Assembly: GCA_040902885.1 (NCBI GenBank)
Contig: JBBDWK010000106.1
Span: 1 to 64,000, forward strand
Direction of reading: 5' to 3'
Length of the DNA: 64,000 nucleotides
DNA from: JBBDWK01 sp040902885
GTDB lineage: Bacteria > Acidobacteriota > Terriglobia > Bryobacterales > Bryobacteraceae
Below are positions 32,865-42,233 of the stretch, piece after piece. The position numbers and the translations under genes are program-made. The notes under the pieces were generated by a model. The model saw only the letters and a list, made by a program, of their open reading frames with translations. It was not told the origin of the DNA and did not search any database. Each line of letters opens with the position of its first letter. The stretch's first letter is position 1.

Positions 32865-33976
32865 AAAACCGGACCGTACTGAAGGTGTTCGGGATCGTCG
32901 CCCCGATCCTCACCTGGATCTTCAATTTTCTCTGGCCGGGGCGCAAGGCCTCGGTCGCGGCCGCCGAATGCCGCAACAAGGCCCAGATCATGGCGTTGGT
33001 CCAGAATCTGGAGAGCTACATCGACCCGGAAGGCAAGACGCCGCTCCAGAGCATCGTGGAGAAATGTTATGCGCTGGGCGACTTCCCCGCCCTGTGGGCG
33101 GTGGAGGGCGTGGGCAAGGACCTCGCCGAGTGGAACATGGCGCACGGCGGAAATCCGGCGCGGTTGCTGATTGATGCGCACCTGGACGAGAAGTGGGACG
33201 GAGCGTGGCTGATGCTGCATGCCGGCCTCGGACTGGGATTCGCGAAGTTCCACATCGAGCCGTTGAAGTCAAACTGCACGGACGAGCAGGTGCGCCACGC
33301 GGTGACGCGCACGGTCGATCTTTGCCGGAACAATTCGCGGCCCGGCTACTATGGCGCGGCCATCGAATCGCTTGGCCTGGTTTCCCGCTTCCTTCAGAAT
33401 CCGAAGTTCTGCCGGCGGGTACACGCCGTATTGCGGGAGTACGCGGCGGATTCGGTGGGCTTCTACTGGCGGGGCGTGGGACGCTGCGTCTACTTCCACC
33501 CCATGAACTTCCTGCCAGGCTTCCTGCACCCCTGCCGCGCCATCAAGATGTGCGAGCGCGAGGCGCCGACGCCGGAACTGCGAGAGACCATGCTGGCGGG
33601 CGTGGCTTGGCCGCTGACTATCGTGAACATGACCCATCCCGAAGTGATGGAGTGGGCGCTCGAAAATCACGACGATTACTTTTCGGGCAGCCCGGGCTTC
33701 TTCAACGGAGTGGTTTCGACCATCGTGATGCGCTACGACACGACGCCGAACGATCCGTTGATTCCAAGATTCATGAACCACAAGCCGAACCCGAAGAACC
33801 GGACGCTGTGCGGCTTGTGGAACTCGAAGATCAAGGGATCGCTGGAGACGGCGCTGAAGTCGATTTATCCGGTGCTGAAGAAGCACAATCATCTCGACCA
33901 GGTGTTTCAGTACCAGTCTCTGCCGGCGCTGGCGGCGCGTTTGGAGCGGGACGAGCGCAGGGCCGCGGCGGGTTAG
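32861..33976 (+). CDS. Uncharacterised protein, possibly DUF1702-like
   Basis: A 371-residue protein with one N-terminal hydrophobic segment (VLKVFGIVAPILTWIFNFLW), a probable anchor. The pattern LLIDAHLDEKWDGAWLMLHAG LGLG and SVGFYWRGVGRCVYFHPMNF recalls DUF1702 proteins seen in polyketide/enediyne clusters and with CRTAC1-type proteins; this is from memory and weak. There are many Cys and Trp. It is the third gene of the operon with the patatin-like gene. Role unknown. Note that an ASPIC/UnbV protein, a common DUF1702 neighbour, is encoded 10 kb away. Confidence 0.5.
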   Translation: MKNRTVLKVFGIVAPILTWIFNFLWPGRKASVAAAECRNKAQIMALVQNLESYIDPEGKTPLQSIVEKCYALGDFPALWAVEGVGKDLAEWNMAHGGNPARLLIDAHLDEKWDGAWLMLHAGLGLGFAKFHIEPLKSNCTDEQVRHAVTRTVDLCRNNSRPGYYGAAIESLGLVSRFLQNPKFCRRVHAVLREYAADSVGFYWRGVGRCVYFHPMNFLPGFLHPCRAIKMCEREAPTPELRETMLAGVAWPLTIVNMTHPEVMEWALENHDDYFSGSPGFFNGVVSTIVMRYDTTPNDPLIPRFMNHKPNPKNRTLCGLWNSKIKGSLETALKSIYPVLKKHNHLDQVFQYQSLPALAARLERDERRAAAG

Positions 33977-34144
33977 TTGAGCGGGGCGGGCTTGAGCCGG
34001 CCTGGGGACTTCAGTCCCCTTCTCCGCGCGCCATGACAGTTCTCCGGCTCCGGTTGAAACCGGTGGGCAGGCTAAATGCCCGCCCCACCTGCCCAGCGAC
34101 CTTGCACCGTAGCGATGCGACCGGTAATGACCTCGACGCCACCC

Positions 34145-34166
34145 CTCCCGCTCAGGCTCATCTTGC
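34145..34166 (+). repeat. 22-nt sequence upstream of the receptor, repeated after the Fic gene
   Basis: CTCCCGCTCAGGCTCATC (then TTGC) lies 71 nt before the receptor ATG and recurs with one change at 38653-38674. There it is fused directly to a copy of the receptor 3' end. This supports a second receptor copy that was lost by deletion. Confidence 0.6.
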
Positions 34167-34237
34167 ATCTGTATGCGGACATTGCGATCCGGGAGTATAC
34201 TTCGTCCATTGGTTTAGTTCTTGGACAGAGGTGGCTT

Positions 34238-37200
34238 ATGCGGAAATCAATGCTTTGCACCGCCGTAAACGTGCTTTTGCTGGCGCTGCTTGCCGGACCT
34301 TTGACGCCAAGTCTGCGCGCCCAGGGAGCGACCGTGCTTGGCCGTGTCACGGACCCTTCCGGAGCCGTGCTCACGTCGGCGCAAGTAACCGCGACACACG
34401 AGGCAACGCAGGTGGAGACATCCACCTCGACGAACGAGGCGGGTTATTATGCGCTTCCGTCCCTCCCTGTCGGACGCTACCTCCTGGTGGTCCAGATGAC
34501 GGGATTCAGCGCGGAGCACCGAAGCGGGCTGCTGCTGCAGGTGGGCCAAACCGTGCGCGCGGATTTCGAACTGAAACTGGGCGAGGTGACGAGTTCCGTG
34601 GATGTGGTCGCCGGGCTTCCCGTCGTCCAATCGGAGACATCCTCCGTTGGCGCCGTCGTCGAAACCCGGCAGATTCTGGGAGTGCCGCTGAATGGCCGCA
34701 GTCTCTTTTCCCTGCTGGCGCTCGCGCCGGGCGTTCAGGGCGCGGGCACGAATACGTCGATCGGCGGAGGACCTCGCAATCAATTCAACAACTTTACAGT
34801 GGATGGAACAACGAACAACGACGTCATATCCGGCCGGCTGGAGGGTGCGTTTCCGTCGCTCGACACGGTGGCCGAATTCGAAGTGGTCAACACCAACGGC
34901 AGCGCCGAGCATGGCCGGGGCGCGGCGCAGATCAAGGTGATCACCAAGAGCGGAACCAACACTTTTCACGGTTCGCTCTACGAGTACAACCGGAACCGCG
35001 AGTTCGCCGCGCGCAACTTCTTCGCAGCGACGAATCCGCCGTTCAACCGGAACGAGTTCGGCGGATCGGTTGGCGGACCCATCTTGCTGCCGCGCTATAA
35101 CGGCCGGAACCGCACATTCTTCTTCTTCAGCTATGAAGGCCTGAGAGAACGCTCGCCTCGGGTGAATACCATGACCGTACCCACGGCGGCCCAGCGAGCG
35201 GGCGATTTTTCCGCCCTGGCCCAGCCGATCGTCGATCCGCTGGCGGGCGGCACACCGTTCCCCAACAACCAAATTCCAGCGGCGCGGATTACAGACACGT
35301 CCAAGGCCCTGCTGGACTTCTATCCTTTGCCGAATCGGACCGGCGGTTTCAACTTTCAGACCGCGCTGTCCAACAAGCCGACCTTGAACAACTATTCGCT
35401 TCGGATCGATCACTCATTAAACGACCGGAACCGCATCTACGGCCGGTATTTCTCCTTCACAAACGGACCGTATTTTTCCGCCGGACCCGCCACGGAGCGC
35501 TTCGGAAACGGCCTGTTCGGCTTCCGGGATAAGAACGCGAACTTTTCGTACACCCGGATTGTGACTCCAACGCTAACGAACGAATTCAAGTTCGGCTACA
35601 TTTTCAACGACAACTTCCGCAATACGGCCAATCCCGATCTCGATCTCTCCGGCTTGATTCCGGGGCTTCCGCCGATCGCCTCGGGATCGGGCGGCGTTCC
35701 ATCGATCGATATTCTCGGGTTTACTACTCTGACGGAAAACACCGGCACATTTTCCGGCGGATTCTTTCGGCAGTGGAGCCATCAGTACATCGACAACATC
35801 ACGTGGATTCGAGGGAAGCATCTGGTGAAGGGCGGGTTCGACATGAATTTCGCCAAGAGTTACGACGGCCTGGCGATTCGGCCGTATCCGCGAGGTCTCT
35901 TCACCTTCCGCGGTAATTTCACGCGCAACGCGCTGGCCGACTTCCTGTTGGGATGGCCTCTCAATGCGCAGCGCTCTTCCGCATTTAACGGGTCCACTCA
36001 GCCGGGAGCATCGGTATTTGGCTACTACGTTCAGGACGACTTCAAAATCACCCCGAAGCTAACGCTGAACTTCGGTTTGCGCTACGAGCTTGTGACCCGC
36101 TGGGAGGACCGGGACGGACAATACGCGAACTTCGACCTGAAGACGAACCGGATTGTCGTGCCGAATACGAACGGCGATGTCTCGCCCCTGGCCATACAGA
36201 GGCTGCTCACGGTTTTCCCCGTCGTCACGCACGATGCGGCAGAGTTTCCCTCGAAGCTCATCCGCGGCGATCACAACAACCTCGCTCCACGCTTCGGATT
36301 CGCTTACCGCCTGGGCCCGAAGACAGTGGTGAGGGGAGGATACGGAATCTACTTCGGATCGCTGTTCGGGGCGCAAGTGCTGGCGGCCGACAAAAATCCG
36401 CCGTTCGTGCTGACCGAGACGAGCGAGTCGCAGTCGAATTCGACGCCGACGATCTCCTTTGCGAATGCGTTTCCGACAGCCGGAAACCTTCCGGCCAATC
36501 CGACTTTTACGGCCTTCGATCCCGACCTGAAGAATGGCTACTCACAGCAGATGAATCTCACCATCGAGCGGGAGCTGTGGGGCGGCACCGGACTCCGAGT
36601 GAGTTACCTTGGCAATCGCTACCTGCAAACGTGGCGCGCATACGACATCAACCAGCCGAGATCGTTCCGAGCCGGTCCGGTTCAACCCCAGCGTCCGATT
36701 CAGCCCTTTTCCACGATCACGTACTACGATTCCGGCGGATCGTGGGCTTCAAACTCGCTTCAAGTCGGAGCGATTAAGCGGTACTCGCACGGTTTATTGT
36801 TCCAAGCCGAGTATCAGTTCGTGCGCTCGATCGGCGATGAGTTGTATAGCGGCCCGCAGGATATCCGGAACTTTCGGGCGGACCGGGCGGACCTCTCAGG
36901 CTTGGCGCGCCATGTGTTCCGGTTGAACTATCTCTACGATCTGCCGTTCGGCAAGGGCAAGCCTTTCCTGAATTACGGTGGTCCTGCAAACTACCTCTTG
37001 GGTGGCTGGCAGATCGCCGGAATCACGAGCGCATTATCCGGCACGCCGTTCTCGGTGACGTTCAACTCCACGATACTGGGATCGCCCAGCGGACGCGCGG
37101 ATGTGACGGGCAACGCTCACCTCGACGACCAGACGATAAGGCAATGGTTCAACCCAGCCGCGTTCGCCGTACCGGCCCCATTCACCTTCGGCAATTCCGG

Positions 37201-37432
37201 CCGGAATATTCTTCGCGGTCCCGGATCGCTGACATTCGACTTTTCGGTATATAAGCAGTTCGTTTTCGCCGAGAAGGCGACCCTTCAGTTCCGGAGCGAG
37301 TTCTTCAACATCCTAAACCGCGCCAACTTCGGCAATCCCGCAAGCAACATCTCCGTGCCAGCGACCGTCGGCGTGATCGGCAGTGCGGCGCCGGCGCGCG
37401 TCGTTCAGTTCGGTCTGCGGCTGACTTTTTGA
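34238..37432 (+). CDS. Oar-like TonB-dependent receptor 1
   Basis: About 1064 residues from ATG 34238 (MRKSMLCTAVNVLLLALLAG), chosen for its signal peptide and an AGAGGTGG site; a longer opening is ignored. After the signal peptide is a carboxypeptidase-regulatory/CnaB-like domain (GATVLGRVTDPSGAVLTSAQ ... GRYLLVVQMTGFSAEHRSGL), then a plug (QILGVPLNGRSLFSLLALAP ... VDGTTNNDVIS ... IKVITKSGTNTFHGSLYEYN) and a large outer-membrane barrel ending with Phe (VVQFGLRLTF). Such receptors are abundant in Acidobacteriota and likely import complex carbohydrates or peptides. The 3' end is duplicated after the next gene. Confidence 0.9.
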   Translation: MRKSMLCTAVNVLLLALLAGPLTPSLRAQGATVLGRVTDPSGAVLTSAQVTATHEATQVETSTSTNEAGYYALPSLPVGRYLLVVQMTGFSAEHRSGLLLQVGQTVRADFELKLGEVTSSVDVVAGLPVVQSETSSVGAVVETRQILGVPLNGRSLFSLLALAPGVQGAGTNTSIGGGPRNQFNNFTVDGTTNNDVISGRLEGAFPSLDTVAEFEVVNTNGSAEHGRGAAQIKVITKSGTNTFHGSLYEYNRNREFAARNFFAATNPPFNRNEFGGSVGGPILLPRYNGRNRTFFFFSYEGLRERSPRVNTMTVPTAAQRAGDFSALAQPIVDPLAGGTPFPNNQIPAARITDTSKALLDFYPLPNRTGGFNFQTALSNKPTLNNYSLRIDHSLNDRNRIYGRYFSFTNGPYFSAGPATERFGNGLFGFRDKNANFSYTRIVTPTLTNEFKFGYIFNDNFRNTANPDLDLSGLIPGLPPIASGSGGVPSIDILGFTTLTENTGTFSGGFFRQWSHQYIDNITWIRGKHLVKGGFDMNFAKSYDGLAIRPYPRGLFTFRGNFTRNALADFLLGWPLNAQRSSAFNGSTQPGASVFGYYVQDDFKITPKLTLNFGLRYELVTRWEDRDGQYANFDLKTNRIVVPNTNGDVSPLAIQRLLTVFPVVTHDAAEFPSKLIRGDHNNLAPRFGFAYRLGPKTVVRGGYGIYFGSLFGAQVLAADKNPPFVLTETSESQSNSTPTISFANAFPTAGNLPANPTFTAFDPDLKNGYSQQMNLTIERELWGGTGLRVSYLGNRYLQTWRAYDINQPRSFRAGPVQPQRPIQPFSTITYYDSGGSWASNSLQVGAIKRYSHGLLFQAEYQFVRSIGDELYSGPQDIRNFRADRADLSGLARHVFRLNYLYDLPFGKGKPFLNYGGPANYLLGGWQIAGITSALSGTPFSVTFNSTILGSPSGRADVTGNAHLDDQTIRQWFNPAAFAVPAPFTFGNSGRNILRGPGSLTFDFSVYKQFVFAEKATLQFRSEFFNILNRANFGNPASNISVPATVGVIGSAAPARVVQFGLRLTF

Positions 37433-37478
37433 GCTTGCGAGCGATAGAACTCCCGGCTATCACTCACAGATAAGCGAT
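37371..37478 (+). repeat. 3' end of receptor 1 and flank, direct-repeat copy A
   Basis: This segment covers the last 20 codons of receptor 1, its stop and about 45 nt beyond, up to the Fic gene start. It recurs at 38673-38775. By my count the first 62 nt differ at six positions. The flank contains a CTATCACTCAC/GATAG-like inverted motif in both copies. Confidence 0.8.
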
Positions 37479-37481
37479 ATC

Positions 37482-38663
37482 ATGAGTGATAGGAAGGCGT
37501 TCTATCGCCCTATGACCTGGAACTGGCAACGATCCGACTGGCCCAACTTCTCCTGGGACAAGACCTGCCTCGATAGCGCGGAGGCCCGTTTCCTGCGGGA
37601 GGCCGGCGTATTCGTAGGCTCGGTCAAGCACCTCGAGCCCGAAGATCGCGATCAGCTCACTGTGGAAGCAATGAGCACGGAGGCCGTGACCACTTCGGAG
37701 ATCGAGGGCGAGATTTTGGACAGGGCGAGCGTGCAGTCTTCCATCCGGAGGCAGCTTGGCCTTGCGGCGGACAATCGGCGTGTGAAGCCGGCCGAACAGG
37801 GGATAGCCGAAATGATGGTGAATCTGTACCGCGGATTTGCCGAGCCGCTCTCGGACGAGACGCTCTTCGGGTGGCACAACATGCTGATGCACGGCAAGCG
37901 GGGCCTTGGGGATGTAGGCCGGTACCGAACCGATCCTGAGCCGATGCAGGTGGTGTCGGGCGCGGTCCATGCTCCGAAAATTCACTTTGAGGCGCCGCCG
38001 TCATCGGAGATGCCAAAAGAAATGAAAGCTTTCATCCTGTGGTTCAACCGCACGGCGCCCGGAGGCGGCCAGCCCTTGCCCGCCCTGACAAGAGCAGGCG
38101 TGGCCCACCTCTACTTCGTCTCGATTCATCCGTTCGAGGATGGCAATGGCCGCATTGGCCGGGCCATTGCCGAAAAGGCGTTAGCACAGGGTCCGGGCCA
38201 ACCGGCGCTGATCGCTTTGGCCGCAACGATTCTAGCCAAGCGCAAATCGTATTACGACGCCCTTGAAGCAGCCAACAAGCATAACGAAATCACCGGGTGG
38301 CTTTGCTGGTTTGCCGCAACTGCGATTGAAGCCCAACTCCGCGCGATCGGGCACGTCGAGTTCCTCATCGACAAGACCCGGTTGCTCGACCGTCTTCGCG
38401 GCCAGCTCAGCACTCGTCAGGAAAAAGCTCTCCTCCGGATGCTACGCGAGGGCCCGGCGGGGTTCAAGGGCCGCCTCAGCGCCAGCAACTACGTCAGCAT
38501 CACCGGAGCATCGCCGGCTACGACCACGCGCGATCTCGCGGATATGGTAGCCAAGGGCGCGCTCATTCGCGTTGGAGAGCGCCGTCACGCCCGCTATCAC
38601 ATCGCGATTCCAGCGCGTCCGGTAACGCCGGTGGTCGTTTGTGGCGAAGACGCTCCCGCTTAG
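37482..38663 (+). CDS. Fic-domain AMP transferase, class II
   Basis: A 393-residue Fic protein. An N-terminal DUF4172-like region (FYRPMTWNWQRSDWPNFSWD) is followed by the inhibitory helix motif [S/T]xxxE[G/N] as T71-SEI-E75-G76, which normally blocks the active site in class II Fic proteins. The catalytic motif HPFEDGNGRIGR at about 216-227 is intact, so it should modify target proteins by AMPylation. The C-terminus is a winged helix (GRLSASNYVSITGASPATTT ... RVGERRHARYHIAI), often used for DNA binding. The last codons read into a sequence like the receptor 5' flank, so the natural C-terminus may have been cut. Flanked by the receptor repeats, it looks inserted or shuffled in. Confidence 0.9.
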   Translation: MSDRKAFYRPMTWNWQRSDWPNFSWDKTCLDSAEARFLREAGVFVGSVKHLEPEDRDQLTVEAMSTEAVTTSEIEGEILDRASVQSSIRRQLGLAADNRRVKPAEQGIAEMMVNLYRGFAEPLSDETLFGWHNMLMHGKRGLGDVGRYRTDPEPMQVVSGAVHAPKIHFEAPPSSEMPKEMKAFILWFNRTAPGGGQPLPALTRAGVAHLYFVSIHPFEDGNGRIGRAIAEKALAQGPGQPALIALAATILAKRKSYYDALEAANKHNEITGWLCWFAATAIEAQLRAIGHVEFLIDKTRLLDRLRGQLSTRQEKALLRMLREGPAGFKGRLSASNYVSITGASPATTTRDLADMVAKGALIRVGERRHARYHIAIPARPVTPVVVCGEDAPA

Positions 38664-38775
38664 GCTCATCTTGCGGGATCGGCAGTGCCGCGCCGGCGCG
38701 CGTCATTCAGTTCGGCCTGCCGCTGAATTTTTGAGTTGTGAGCGAACGATAGAAATCCTCGCTATCGCTCACGGA
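38653..38775 (+). repeat. Scar of a second receptor: 5'-flank fragment joined to 3'-end copy B
   Basis: Positions 38653-38674 match the receptor 5' flank (34145-34166, one change) and, overlapping by 2 nt, 38673-38775 match the receptor 3' end (37371-37478). Between them the whole receptor body is missing. The copy B still encodes an IGSAAPARVIQFGLPLNF end with TGA at 38732-38734. The simplest reading is that a tandem second receptor once followed the Fic gene and lost nearly all of its coding sequence. Confidence 0.7.
38673..38734 (+). pseudogene. Remnant C-terminus of a TonB-dependent receptor
   Basis: About 20 codons with a stop, matching the end of receptor 1 (IGSAAPAR-V/I-QFGL-R/P-L-T/N-F). 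There is no start or upstream coding sequence. It is a decayed copy and is not expected to be expressed. Confidence 0.75.
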
Positions 38776-38827
38776 CAGGGCGAACCGGCACCTTGGACGT
38801 GGCTTGCTGCTGTGAGAACGAGCCTTG

Positions 38828-41800
38828 TTAGAACGTCAGGCGCAGCGTAAAGTCGATCTCCCGCGGTCCCGGTTCTCCCAACAGGGGCCGGGTCTGGCCG
38901 CTGACGATGCCCACCTGGTTCGGCGCGCTGATGTTGGACGCCGGCACTGAAAAGTTTGGGTGATTGAAGACGTTCACGAAGAGCGCACTGAACTGGACGT
39001 TGATTTTCTCGGTCACTTGGAACGCCTTCTGAAGCCCAAAATCGAGATTGTGGATCGGAGGGCCCTTGAGGGTGTTCAAGCCCGAGTTACCGAAGCGGCC
39101 GATCGGGGCCGACTGGCTGCACAGCGGAGTTGACGCCGGGCAACCCGGGACCACGAAAGCCGCCGTGTCGAACCAACGGCTTACGGCCCGGCCCGAGGCG
39201 AGATTGCCATCGCCAACCCGGTCGGGGCGGCCACCAATCGTGCCTGTCCCGGAAGGGTCGAACCCCGCGAATGACGGTGTGAAGTACTGACCCTTCTGCA
39301 TTACCGCAGTCCAGTTGGTCTGCCAGCCGCCCAGCACGTGCTGCACGAAGGCCGGAGCGTTTGCCAGGAAGCGCTGCCCTCTCCCGAACGGCAGGGTGTA
39401 AAGTGCATATGCAAACCAGCGCTGCGCCACCACAAGCCCGTTATTCGACTTCTCGACCGCGCGGTTGTTCGGGTCTTGGATGATCTGGCCCGCGAAGGTG
39501 GTGCCGCCGCCACCAGAGTCCTGCGTGTCGGTGAGGTCCTTGGCCCAGGTAAAACCGGTGCTGAAGGTCAGGTTCCGTCCCTGTTTTTTTTGCGCCGCCA
39601 GCTCCAGAGCGTGATAGGCATCGTTCCCGCCGTGGTCGGCGTAGATGGTCTGGTTATACCGCTGGTTAGGCCGTCTGGCAGTGGTGAATGGAGTCGTGCT
39701 GGGCAGCGGCAGGTTCAGGTTGCTACGGTACACCAAGTTCACGCTGCGGCTGCCCGCGTAGGATGTGCGCAGCCCGACCGAACCCACCTGCCGCTCGACG
39801 GTGAAATTCCATTGCTGCGTGTACGGAGTCTTCAGGTCGGGGTTGACGCCGTTGACGTTCTGCACGGCCGTCGTCCCCGAGGTGAGAAATGGCGACGGGA
39901 AACTGAACAGCGGAGCGCCGTTGACGAACCGGTTGTCGTAAGTCACGCTTCCGGAGAAAGGCCCGCCGGTCAGATGCGAGCGAGCTAAGGTCGCGTAGAT
40001 CAGGTTCGTGTAAATGCCATATCCGCCTCGGAACACGGTCTTGTCCCCAAATGGCTTGTAGGCGAAACCGATGCGCGGCTGGAGGTTTCTCTTGTTAAAG
40101 CGGGCCAGCGTGGATGGATAGCCGGCCTGGGACGCCGTTTTGATGGGGATGTTCCGCGGGAAAAGCGGATTCACCAGATCCAGTCCCTTATCCATAACCA
40201 CCAGGTCGTTGGAAGCCGGGTCCCAGGTGTAGAGAGCGCCCAGGGTGTCGGTGTACGGTTGCTGAATCTCCACCCGCACGCCGAAGTTCAGCGTCAGGCG
40301 GCTGCTGACCTTAAACTGATCCTGGGCGTAAATTCCCGAGGTGGTTCCTCTCAGATGGCGGTTCGGATTCGGAAGGGCAAGGTTGGTGGTTTGTGGAACG
40401 CCCAGCAGGAAGTCGGCGTAACCGATGCCGGTGTAAGTGCCGGTGAAATTGTAAATTCCGTAAACGTTCGAAGCGATGTTGTTCCCGTTGAAGCGGTCGC
40501 GGACCACGTCAAAGCCGAATTTCAGGAAATGGCGGCCGCGAGTCCAACTCAGGTTGTCGATCCATTGCAGGGTAGTCTGAGGATTGTCCTGATAATTATT
40601 GGAGGCCGCGTCCGGATTCCACGGCGTGACCCCGTTGATGTTGAAGTTCGGGCCCGTCCTGACCCCTGTGGTTGGCACGCCCACGATTCCGAACTGCTGC
40701 AACAGGTCGGTTCCCAAGACGTCGGCCTGGTAAAAATTGCGGTGATAAGTGGTCCCGAAGCGGAACTCGTTCACCGCCGTCGGCGAGATGGTGTGGTTCC
40801 AGGCAAGGACAGTGCTCTGTCCGCGGCGGAGCTGCTGCCGGTAGAGGGGATAGACTCCGGGTACCGTCAGCGGCATCCGTCGCCAGCTCACACGCGCGAA
40901 AATCAGATCGCGATCCGTGGCGATGAAGTCCCCTCGCGCGTCGTAGTGGTCGAAGTGAGTGAACCCGGACTTGCCAGGATACTGCTCTGTCCAGTTGTTG
41001 GCCGTTGCTCCCGGCGGGCCGTTGTTCGGGTTTAGGTACGCATACTCCTGGATTCGCTGCGATACCGGGCTGATGCGGTTGGCCGGAATCACGTTGCCGG
41101 GGAAGGGCTGGCCGGTGGTCGGGTCGTTGATCGTTCGCTGCCCGGCGAAGTTGCCCTGCTTCCACGCCGGCAGCGGGTTGCTCTGCAACAGCGTGCTCTT
41201 GACCGACTCGCGCGATCCCTCGTATGTGGCGAAGAAGAAGAGCTTGTTCCGCTTGATGGGACCGCCCACAGAGGTCGCGATGTTGTTGTAGACGCGGAAC
41301 GGCCGGACGGCGTTGAAGAAATTGCGCGCGTTGAGAGAGTGGCCGTTGTACATCCAGTAGGCGCTGCCATGGAACTCATTGGTCCCGGATCTCGTGATCA
41401 CCTGGATGTTTCCCGCCGTGGTGAACTCGGCCGGCGCCGCCGAGGTTTCTATCTTCAGCTCCTGCACGGATTCGAGCGACGGCTGCACCGGGCTCGCGCC
41501 CTGCGGATACGCCATCACCGCGATTCCATCCATCTGCGGCAGGATTCCTACCGAGGACCGCGATCCTTGAACGATTGGCGTCGAGGACGACGGAACCGCC
41601 GCCACGCCTGTACTCAGCGTCGCGTACGAGTAGATTCCGCCATCCCCACGCTGGCGTCCCACCAGCGGCAGAGAGATGAGGGCCTCATGGCTCACCGTAC
41701 CCGACAGATCGTGCGCTTCCGTCGAGATAACCGGGCTGGCCCCCTGGACTTCGACCAGGGTCGTCGTGGCGCCGAGCGCGAGCTGCACATCAAGGCTGAT

Positions 41801-42109
41801 GATCTGGTTGGCGGTCAGGATCAGTCCCGAGCGTTCATAGGTCGTGAAGCCCGGCCCGCTGACGCGGACTCTGTACCGGCCGAGGTCGAGGTTCGGCACG
41901 TTGAACACGCCCGCCGAACTGGTGGTGGCGCGCCGGACTGCCCCGGTTCCCTCATTGGCCACCTCCACCTCGGCGCCGGGCACCATCGCGGATGCTGGAT
42001 CCTTGACCGTTCCCGTGATCGATCCGAACGTGCTTTGCGACAAGCCGGACGAACTGAACAAGAGGCTGACAAGCAGCCCAGAAATGATGAGACGCAGCGC
42101 CTGAGACAT
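38828..42109 (-). CDS. Oar-like TonB-dependent receptor 2
   Basis: About 1093 residues from ATG 42109 (MSQALRLIISGLLVSLLFSS), chosen for its signal peptide; an upstream opening to 42274 is ignored. It has a carboxypeptidase-regulatory domain (FGSITGTVKDPASAMVPGAE ... LDLGRYRVRVSGPGFTTYER), a plug (ISLPLVGRQRGDGGIYSYAT ... QVITRSGTNEFHGSAYWMYN) and a barrel ending IDFTLRLTF. It is only moderately similar to receptor 1, so it is an older paralogue. A TATAAT box at 42196-42191 on the minus strand lies about 85 nt upstream, giving a leader. Probable role: outer-membrane uptake of an unknown polymer. Confidence 0.9.
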   Translation of the reverse strand: MSQALRLIISGLLVSLLFSSSGLSQSTFGSITGTVKDPASAMVPGAEVEVANEGTGAVRRATTSSAGVFNVPNLDLGRYRVRVSGPGFTTYERSGLILTANQIISLDVQLALGATTTLVEVQGASPVISTEAHDLSGTVSHEALISLPLVGRQRGDGGIYSYATLSTGVAAVPSSSTPIVQGSRSSVGILPQMDGIAVMAYPQGASPVQPSLESVQELKIETSAAPAEFTTAGNIQVITRSGTNEFHGSAYWMYNGHSLNARNFFNAVRPFRVYNNIATSVGGPIKRNKLFFFATYEGSRESVKSTLLQSNPLPAWKQGNFAGQRTINDPTTGQPFPGNVIPANRISPVSQRIQEYAYLNPNNGPPGATANNWTEQYPGKSGFTHFDHYDARGDFIATDRDLIFARVSWRRMPLTVPGVYPLYRQQLRRGQSTVLAWNHTISPTAVNEFRFGTTYHRNFYQADVLGTDLLQQFGIVGVPTTGVRTGPNFNINGVTPWNPDAASNNYQDNPQTTLQWIDNLSWTRGRHFLKFGFDVVRDRFNGNNIASNVYGIYNFTGTYTGIGYADFLLGVPQTTNLALPNPNRHLRGTTSGIYAQDQFKVSSRLTLNFGVRVEIQQPYTDTLGALYTWDPASNDLVVMDKGLDLVNPLFPRNIPIKTASQAGYPSTLARFNKRNLQPRIGFAYKPFGDKTVFRGGYGIYTNLIYATLARSHLTGGPFSGSVTYDNRFVNGAPLFSFPSPFLTSGTTAVQNVNGVNPDLKTPYTQQWNFTVERQVGSVGLRTSYAGSRSVNLVYRSNLNLPLPSTTPFTTARRPNQRYNQTIYADHGGNDAYHALELAAQKKQGRNLTFSTGFTWAKDLTDTQDSGGGGTTFAGQIIQDPNNRAVEKSNNGLVVAQRWFAYALYTLPFGRGQRFLANAPAFVQHVLGGWQTNWTAVMQKGQYFTPSFAGFDPSGTGTIGGRPDRVGDGNLASGRAVSRWFDTAAFVVPGCPASTPLCSQSAPIGRFGNSGLNTLKGPPIHNLDFGLQKAFQVTEKINVQFSALFVNVFNHPNFSVPASNISAPNQVGIVSGQTRPLLGEPGPREIDFTLRLTF

Positions 42110-42190
42110 GTCCCTATATCCTTTTCCTTTGAACCTTTCGCCTAAGAACCCCGAGCAATTTCCCGTCTTGGCTTTCGGGATTTGCGATTT

Positions 42191-42196
42191 ATTATA
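42191..42196 (-). promoter_or_regulatory. TATAAT -10 box for receptor 2
   Basis: A perfect TATAAT on the minus strand, in an AT-rich patch unusual for this GC-rich sequence, 82 nt before the receptor 2 start. No convincing -35 box is seen at 16-18 nt, so strength or activator need is unknown. Confidence 0.4.
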
Positions 42197-42233
42197 TACA
42201 TCCGCTTGAGATGTGGGAAGCGGGGCCCGAAAT

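Noticed and set aside
33193..35100. A 635-codon + strand frame crossing the end of the DUF1702-like gene into the receptor
   Set aside because: It is an alternate frame of two real genes and has Arg/Gly/Ala-rich low-information content.
37433..37481. Insertion sequence around the Fic gene
   Set aside because: The direct repeats match the receptor 3' end, not a transposon end, and no transposase or terminal inverted repeat is present.
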